Shown: positions 56,145 through 64,000 of the stretch, in pieces
Position numbering within the stretch: position 1 is the stretch's first letter
How the letters are laid out: each line of letters starts with the position of its first letter
Assembly: GCA_033220425.1 (NCBI GenBank)
Contig: CM065649.1
Span: forward strand, 4,960,001-5,024,000
DNA: 64,000 nucleotides
From: Lepraria neglecta
Taxonomy: Eukaryota > Ascomycota > Lecanoromycetes > Lecanorales > Stereocaulaceae
Direction of reading: 5' to 3'
Translations under genes and position numbers: made by a program
The notes under the pieces: generated by a model
Told to the model about the DNA's origin: nothing
Databases searched by the model: none
What the model saw: only the letters and a program-made list of their open reading frames with translations

Positions 56145-59100
56145 AGGGGCGTATGTATTTCGCCCTTTTTTGCCCTTATCCGATTAGTGTCTAACTCGGG
56201 TTTTATACTGTCCGAGTAGTGTCTAACTCAGGTTTACCCTGTCTGAGTCGGATGAATATTTAGCTAGACGTTTCTTAATATTTCTTCTCGTAGTTTATAG
56301 TCTCGTCGCTATTATTTTAGCAAAGTATCACTATAGATACTTAATATCCGACGAATTTACTCCCTGTCTTCCCCGATAGACTTTATATACGATACCGCGA
56401 GCTTAATAACCTCCCTACTCCTCAGCTTACCGAAGTACCCGAATATTAGTAATATACGAGGGCTGTGGACTCGATACTGAAGTAAGTAAATATTATACGC
56501 GCAAGATACTATATAGCCTACTAACGTGATATAGCTATAATTAAATATGCCGAAGAGAGGATTAATACCGCTGCGGTAATTGAAACTATAGGTTGGTTCT
56601 TTATATTAGAGGTTTTCCTTAAGACTAAAGCCTTAACTTTAGATACGGCGAGGGCAGTCAGTAGTAGTATCTCTTCCGCTCTATCGAGCCAGATATATTT
56701 ATAGTATTATCTCTCTTCCTTTTAAGGGTTTTTACTTAGGTTTATAGCGTTATCTAAGAAGGATTTAGTAGGAATTTGGCGTAGATTCGTCGCGCTGCCT
56801 TAGAATTATTTATTAGGAATTTAGGGTAATATATCGTAGTATATTAGTTCTAGTCAATAAAACTATTAATATAGAATATCTCTTTTCCTCTAACTATTCC
56901 CGGTACTAGATAAGTACTTCGCTCGATATTTAGTAGTCTATAGAAGCGGCGAGTGCCTATTATTCGAGGATTGAGTATAAGCGACGCCTGTACCTTTTTA
57001 ACTTCGACTATTCTATAGTAGTCTTATACCTACCCTAGATATTAATAATCAAAGACTTCTACAAGGGCAGCCTATATACGAGTAGGTCGTTATTTAAAGT
57101 TCCTATTACTAAGATCCTTTACCTCTACAACGACCAAGACCTTACCGACTAACTTTCCCTCCTATATAGTTTCCGGGTTTCGACTCTTATAGTCTTATTC
57201 TCGGACCTATATATAATCTCTGCGCTAGGTAAAATACTGCGAATATTTATAAGGTCTATAGACTACTAAATCCTTATAGAGATATCCTAAATCAGAGGAG
57301 TCCTCTCCTATAGTCTTCTAATATATAAGGCCCGAATAGATATAGACCGGGTAGCTCTCAACCTAGCTGCAGTCTGCCTCCCTTCTATCGATATCTAGGT
57401 TCGAGGTTATACTACCTCTACTTAGCGTTTTCGCTCGGTATACCTTAAGAAACGCAGCCAGGCTTTAGAGAAACCCAGCTATATTTAGCTATTCAGCTAT
57501 ATCTCTCGCCGTTCGCCAGTAACGACTATTATATTTATATAGGTATCTTAATATATAGCGCTCTTCTGCGTCTACTCGCCATCCTAGTTAGTATAGATCT
57601 AGGAGGACCCCGGCCTTTGTACTTTTCTCGTCTTCTTGTTTTCTCCTCTAACTAAGTAATATAGGCTCTATCTCTTAGAAATTTTTAATATCCCGTATAA
57701 TTATTAACTTGATATAGCGTTCGTTATATTCTATTAATTACTCCTAGTAATCCTTATACTTATTTATTCGGTTATAGTAATTCTTTAGTAATATCGGATA
57801 TACCCTTTCCGAGGCTTAGGTACTATATCTATCCGGTAGACCGTAGTATCTAATTATATTAATATAATGACTGATACTATAGAATTTGGGAAAGTTGAAA
57901 GTTTACTCGCCCGTTTTCTTATTAACTGGCCTATATTTTCGAAATACCTCCTTAAGTAGATCAATCCTTTCTAACGCTGCGTTTATATATTCTAGTATCG
58001 CTTTATTATAGGATTAGTATCTTATAAGTATAATAAAGTTAATAATAGCTCGTCCTATATATAGTATATCTGGGTTTTTTTCGGATAATAGAGGAGCGAA
58101 GACGGGTATTATAATCTATAATATCTCTTTACTCTCCTCTCCTATCTATTAGCTCAGCTTACTAAACTCCTGAAATCGCCTTAGCTTAGTAAATTTGGGT
58201 ATAGCTCGAAACCAGGCGTTAATTAAGGCTTGTGCCTTAAGCTTTGTTCGTCCCTCTCCGATATACTCCCTAAGCTAGTCTAGGAGGTAGTTCAATAGCC
58301 CTTTAACTATTAATTAGTATAATATATTAAATATCTATAGTTGGTAGACGTTAACTACGAAGTAGCCGTCTATAAAGTTGGGCCGGTTATATACTATTAT
58401 ATCTAGTAATACCCTAGGCGTATTCTTATCGTACGTTTTTTATATCTATAACTACTCTATAGTCTATTCAGGTATTTGCTTTAGATATAGTTTTTCAGGA
58501 CGTAGTCGTTCCTATTCATTTAGCGATACTAAGTAGACCGGATAGTATTTACCGCTCTTGATCGAGGTTATTAAAACTTGTTCCTTATAGTCGCCTAGTA
58601 TAGACACGAGTATTAGGTAGTATCGTCGTATTCATCCGTCTACGTATATAATAAGGATCCCCTTTAGCGCCAGCTCCTTAAGTACTTTAAAAGAGTATTA
58701 TTAGTATATTAAGTAAGATCCGTATTTCGGCCGGCTTACCCTCGACCATAAGCCCTATAGCGTAGTAATACACCTCGGCTTTTATACTGTTATAGACTAA
58801 TAGCACTAGTCTAAGCAATATTATCCCCGGCCGAACCTGTACCCGCCGAATACCTCGATCGAGGTTACCGATAGTAATATAGACTGGCTACGCCTATTAA
58901 TCTCTGTGTGTCTGTAATAAATAGGTCTTGTCTGACGATATTATAACTAGTACTACTATTGAGCTATTAGGGAGCTTATCTTGTATCTCCTACTACTAGC
59001 GGGCTATATATATCTTACTAACGATTAGACCCCCGTCAAGGTTTCGCTGGCGTATCGGTATATAGTTAATACTCGAATTAAAAGGTTTATGTCCGATAAG

Positions 59101-60246
59101 AGTTCGTATTATACCTATTATATCGAAGTAGAGTATATAATATATTCTAGTTATCTCGTCCGGTTGAATCGATAGGATACTAAACGCTTGCCGAGACTAT
59201 CTACTAGCAGTAGTAGAATGATTTATGGTATATAGCTTAGCTTTTAGTTATAGAGCGCTATTAAAGCTGCAGGGTCTGTAGAAAGGTCGTAATCGAGTGT
59301 CTTTAAAGAAATTGTCTATTATACCGCTAGATAGTCGGGTATTATATATCTATAAAGCTAGGGTATAATTAGCTTCTGAATGGAAAGGGTACCAGTCCGG
59401 GTTCGACTCGGGTATCAACTCGGATATCGACTCGGATAGGGGTATGGACAACGACTCGGCTAGGGTTATATCCTCTTCCTCTAAAGGCCTCCCGGCACCT
59501 CGCTCCTATAGGTAGTACTCTATAGAGCTAACGGTCAAGGTAGAGATAGTACCTATAGCACTTGATACCGTTATCGACTTCGATTAATCGAGTACTATAT
59601 CTAGCTTGTCTTACTAGTACCAGATCTCGTTAGTAGAGTCGGTAAGTTTAAGTAATCGCCCTAGAGTATCGTTATCCATTAAAATAGTCAGGTCCTCCTA
59701 GGGGACTTATCTACCTTCGCCCTCACGGGGACTATCGCTAATTATATCGACCTCGTCTCTTTAGCGTTTATAAATAGGGCCCTCGACTTTATCTTCGTCG
59801 AGGCGTACCTGTCTCCTACGCGTCCAATTAGGGTCCCGGCCCTTATAGTATAGTAGATGCCTAGTTAGGCCGCTTCCGCTGCTGTACTGCTTCTAGTAAT
59901 GTTTATACTGTCGATCCATCTGGCTCAGGCGTAATATAGAGGTGTTATTATCGAGATCAACGCGTCTAGGTAGGTATTAGTAAATATATTCGCTACTGGA
60001 TCCTTCAAGCTAACCCGCTATAGATTAGGATAAATCTATCCTTACGTCGCCTTATATAGCCTATTTTTAACCGTTACTATTAATTAAATTATAATATATA
60101 TATAGTAGAGTATTATCCTATAGAAGGCGTTAATTAATAGATAGTTTAAGGGGATTTTCTTTCTATACGATATATTTAATAAACGCCCCGGTTACTTGTC
60201 TTATTAGGAAATATAATTAGTTATAAACCTTGCGGTATATACCCCT
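56145..60246 (-). mobile_element. Plavaka-type (CACTA-like) DNA transposon, RIP-like decay
   Basis: On the minus strand the sequence encodes the Plavaka transposase pattern: IISSDKTYLLQTHRD, then PVYITIGNLDRGIRRVQVRP, near 58,830-58,985. A later stretch reads VDGWIRRYYLILVSILGDYK with EQVLITSIKSGKYYPV, and further on LRRFQEFSKLS and FNFPKFYSISHYINIIRYYG. Many stops interrupt it. Proposed ends are aggggcgtatgtat at 56145 and its imperfect mirror aggggtatatacc ending at 60246, each flanked by ATT (56142-56144 and 60247-60249). A 3-bp target duplication fits CACTA/EnSpm-like elements. The family call from the protein is firmer than the exact ends. The copy is not functional. Confidence 0.65.
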
Positions 60247-60699
60247 ATTACCAAAATATACGTCCGAGTCGAACTTAGATTATTTTTATAATAGAGTACT
60301 TAATTAAGACTTATATTTCGAAGAATAGAAGAAGAAATCTAATTAATCTTTACGAGCAGATAATAAGTTTTAATACTCTATCTTTACTAGACATTAGATA
60401 TTAAGTATAAAGCTAGATATAGTACGTTTAAAATCAGCTGTTCGCTTTCTATATACTATATATATATAAGTTCCGCTTTCAATTAATATCTTTATCTATT
60501 ATATTAAAGCTCGCTACTTTTAATCTTTCGATAGCTAAACTTACCTACTTATAACTACTCCGATATACTATTCTATAGAGAAGGGTCTATATCGCCTAAT
60601 TACATTAAGTATTAAACTATTTTATAACGTATTTACCTTACTAGTATTATATTTACTAACTACCGACTAATCGCTATTATAAATGAAAACCCGGTATAG

Positions 60700-63600
60700 A
60701 CCCTACTAGTCGTATTACCCGCTTTATCCCTCTAACTTAGCGAAGAATCCTTAACTTCTCCCTATTTTATTCGTTCTATTATTATTCTTCTTATTATAGA
60801 TATATTAGAATTATCTATAATATTATCTAATATAGCCGGTCCTTCTCTAATCGACCCTTAGGTCGATATAACGCCAGAGCCTGCGCTAACCGAGGCTAAT
60901 TTCTATACGCTTATTAGCAGGCTAAAGTCTAGTAATCCGCCTGGAATCCTATAGAACCTCCCTAATGTCCGTAGAGGCTTATAGTATAGTAATAGCTTAT
61001 TTAATACCCTCCGTCAAGTGCTTAAAGACCGCCTGCGGGGTATCGCTATTTAGGGCGAAAATCTTCGAGGTTCTAGCTAGGACTTCACTAAGGTCCTTAA
61101 CTCCGTTACTACTAACTTTATTCTACCTGACTATATACTACCTTTTAGAGACGAAGTAATATATATATTCGCAAGACTACTTAATAAAGTACCTAGAGTA
61201 GCTAACCGATATACTAGTAAACGACCCTTAGAGGAGTCTTACGACTCGTTTAGTTCAAAAAAGCCTAGACACAATAATACCCGTGCTAAGTAACCCGATT
61301 ACACTAGACCATTCTTCGTACTAGCTCCAGCCCTAGACGATACCTACCCGCCTTATATCATCCTTAGAATCGGTTATACGCGCGATAATAAATTCTATCT
61401 TTTCCAACTACGGTATATTATATATAATACTTCGCTCACTAATACTAACTAGCTCTAGGACTAACTTAGTTATAATACTCTGATCTAGTAAACTAAGAAA
61501 TTCTGGACCGCCGAAGATGATACCCGGGGGAGCACCCTTATCTATATATCTAATAGGATTATAGAGGTAACTACAAACGAAGATCTACAAAATGCTATCC
61601 GCGACATATATTCACGTAGTTACCGGCGCTACGAGCTTTATATCGTATAAGGGGTACTCCGTCAGTTATACCACGTTAATTAATAGTTAGGATATTAACT
61701 AATAGATATAATAGCATCTATCGAGGGTAATACGGCCTATCCAAATCAACCTTACCGAGGTAGTTTTACCCTCTCCTACCGCTTAAAACATTCTTCTCTT
61801 ATAGTAGGACCTAAAGGGAAAACCTCTAACATATAGGATCCTCTAGGTAAAGACCCTACTACCTCTTCTACCAAACCCTCTACCCTAAAGCCTTTCGTCG
61901 ATCCTTCCCTTCTTACTAATAAGTATACTAGTCCGTCTACCGGGAATCTAAAGGAGCCTATAGATATTAGCTCTAGCTTAGATAGTAGTAGTAGTATAGA
62001 TAATAAGGAAGAGAATAATAGAAAGGAAGGGGTTTTAATAGATAAGGACGAGCAGAAGGCGTTATAGATTAATAAGGCCTATATAGGCAGGACTCCAGGG
62101 TCATATAATATCGAGATAGGTAGGGTAGTAGTAGCTAGAGTAGCTACGAAAGATATAGAGGCGTTAGAATAGGAGGATCGCGACAGGATATAAGTACTTC
62201 AGCCTCTGTCTTATTATTTACTTACTACTAAATACTACCCTAGTGTTAATATAACCAAGGTAGAGGACCGTCCGTAATAGTCTTAGAAAACGTGGTAGTA
62301 TATAGAGTCATTGTTCTAACTGCAGAAGGGAAACCAGTCTATTAAGAATATACGAACTCTCTATAGGTTATTATCTATTATAGCCCCTAACGGCAAGATA
62401 AAAAAGATTATACTATATATTCATTAACTCTACTGCGCTGCTTGGATATACCGGCGTGCTTACTAGCAGGGGGGGTATTAATAGGGATGATCCCGGCTTT
62501 AGCAAGGTTCGTATCTATTCCTAGCTTTTAATAAAACCTGCTATCAACTCGGACAATACTAATATCCGACTCGAACTAGACTCTAATGATTTTTATTATA
62601 TATATCCTCAAGTATTAACTCTCCTTATAATAGTATAAGGTTTTCGAAATATATAAGTAGGATTATAAAAATCTCGAATAGTTTAAAGTATCAATCTATT
62701 ATACTAAGTATCTCCTACCCTCGAAATTAAAGGTATAGAGTAGTAATAATATATATCCCTCTGCTAATAGATAGGATATCGGTTATCCGTATATCGAGAA
62801 AAGTGCCGCCTATTTAACTAGCGTACCGAAGTAAGGTATTATTCTTATTATCGTACTAGCGAAAGTAATAGGTAACTAGTTACAAGAGTAGACGAAGATA
62901 ATTAACACTTAATATCCAATATTGAAGCTATAGTACTTCTATACCTATATAGGTAAAATATATAATAATATTAACGCTACCCTACTTATATCGGAAAATA
63001 CTAAACTACTTCGATATAAAAAGGATAGAAAACCTAAACCTAGATAGGAGTATATTCTACTCCTTACGACTAAGGGCTCGTATAATAGGTATATTAAGGA
63101 AGTACTACAGGACTCTGAGTATCCATTCGTCTATAACTTCTATATTAGCTAGATCTTTATTGACAAGTTCTATAAGATAAGGACAGTAAAGGGTGAATAT
63201 CCTAAGATAGTCCTTGGCATTAAGGATGAGATTAGTACCTAAGTCCTAGTAAAAATACTAGAGGATAACGAGAACGAGTAGAATACTATAGATGATCGGC
63301 GTATGAAAATATACCGATTATCTTTGCCCTGGGTGTAGGGTTTCTCCGCTATACCGTGGATATACGACCTAACTAACTACTCGGCTATAATCTATATGAT
63401 CGAGTAGCCTTGGTAGTGCGCCGTTGAAGAGTATTAATATATAACTTACGACGAAGTCGAGGTTATTGGGAAACTAACCGCTAGCTACCAAAAGCGAAAG
63501 AATCCGGTTAATAAGAGCGAGAATAATAAGAATATCGTAGATATAAAGGCTATCTTGAACTCTATCGAAATTAAGCGGATACCTATAACTATAGATATTA

Positions 63601-64000
63601 ATAGAACTACCGAGCTTATTAAGCTACCTCCGTATAAGACTCGTTATATTATATACTTACTTAATCTAGAGTAAAAGGCAGCTCTTCGCACTAAGGATTA
63701 GAGGATCTAAGATATAGTAAAAGCCGAATATACTAGAGAATATATAATTACTCGCAAGGCTGGCAAGGAGATACCTACGCCAGCGATTAATAACTACTTT
63801 AAATACGCCTATAAGCTACGCGCTGCTACTATTATCCTAAGCCTTCTAGAATTCTCTTAGTATAACTACCTTACTCTTACTTAGGATAAGCTTAAAGGGG
63901 GGCCTTTATATAACGGCGGAAAGGGTTATATAGATTTTACAGAGTTAGCTAGCCTAATATAGAATTGGGCCAAGATACCGCTAGATAGTATTTATACTAA
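60700..64000 (+). pseudogene. SNF2-type helicase-like gene, RIP-like decay, cut by window end
   Basis: A very long plus-strand reading frame can be followed, with frequent stops and some frame changes, from about 60.7 kb to the window end. Near 62,410-62,510 it reads LYIHQLYCAAWIYRRAY and then GGINRDDPGFSKV, matching the Q-like region and Walker A of SNF2 helicases (GGILADDxGLGKT). Near 63,158 it reads IDKFYKIRTVKGEYP, matching the DEFH box. The changes E to K and H to Y fit G-to-A and C-to-T transitions, as RIP makes. The upstream part is Ser/Thr-rich and of unknown type (residues such as TSSTKPSTLKPFVDPS). Relatives are ATP-driven chromatin or DNA translocases. RIP acts on repeats, so this gene was probably multi-copy. 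Function and start unknown. Confidence 0.5.

Noticed and set aside
54650-64000. A Starship-type giant transposon
   Set aside because: No captain-type tyrosine recombinase is visible in the window; the SNF2-like gene alone is not evidence.
1-64000. tRNA or rRNA genes
   Set aside because: I saw no cloverleaf with A and B boxes and no rRNA-like sequence by eye; a covariance-model scan would be needed to exclude them fully.

Overview
The window is nuclear DNA of a filamentous ascomycete (Pezizomycotina; I cannot fix the class). Host genes have short introns of 47-65 bp with GT..AG ends. Families typical of this group are present: an MNN2-type mannosyltransferase, a GH76 mannanase, a fungal rhodopsin-like receptor, an F-box-like protein and NACHT/ankyrin and NB-ARC/TPR immune-type receptors. 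Several blocks look hit by repeat-induced point mutation (RIP): few CpA/TpG, many TpA, and stops dense inside recognisable transposon proteins.

Layout. 0.5-4.4 kb: an intact Golgi mannosyltransferase (-) and a monocarboxylate-type MFS transporter (+) with one frameshift. 4.4-12 kb: almost gene-free, with a few doubtful short ORFs and an unexplained repeat-like stretch at 7.2-8.15 kb. 12-13.1 kb: an intact three-exon RBR E3 ubiquitin ligase with a SAP-like N-terminal motif. 13.1-19.9 kb: a transposon nest, in which a 3.1-kb Mutator-like element with a 9-bp target duplication sits inside the terminal repeat of a 1-kb Tc1/mariner element. Further Tc1/mariner pieces surround a broken GMC oxidoreductase. 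20-21.8 kb: an intact four-exon cytochrome P450. 22.7-26.1 kb: a decayed metallophosphoesterase and two small coiled-coil genes of unknown function. 26.8-28 kb: phosphatidylserine decarboxylase. 30.8-43 kb: an F-box-like gene with one in-frame stop, a peroxisomal-type FMN 2-hydroxyacid oxidase, a broken SDR, a broken rhodopsin-like receptor, an intact TetX-like FAD monooxygenase and an intact GH76. 43.1-49 kb: a large NACHT-ankyrin pseudogene. 49.5-51.4 kb: an intact six-exon MFS transporter. 53.5-54.4 kb: an NB-ARC/TPR remnant. 54.6-64 kb: AT-rich, RIP-like sequence with a Plavaka-type (CACTA-like) transposon and a fossil SNF2-type helicase gene cut by the window end.

How it hangs together. 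No operon-like or clear biosynthetic gene cluster is visible. The P450, GMC, FMN, FAD and SDR enzymes are scattered and lack a backbone synthase. The main pattern is a dispensable, transposon-invaded region where about half of the recognisable host-type genes are broken, beside intact single-copy genes. I found no clear new biological system. The best leads are the coiled-coil gene pair, the SAP-RBR ligase with a transposon at its start, and the decayed SNF2 gene.
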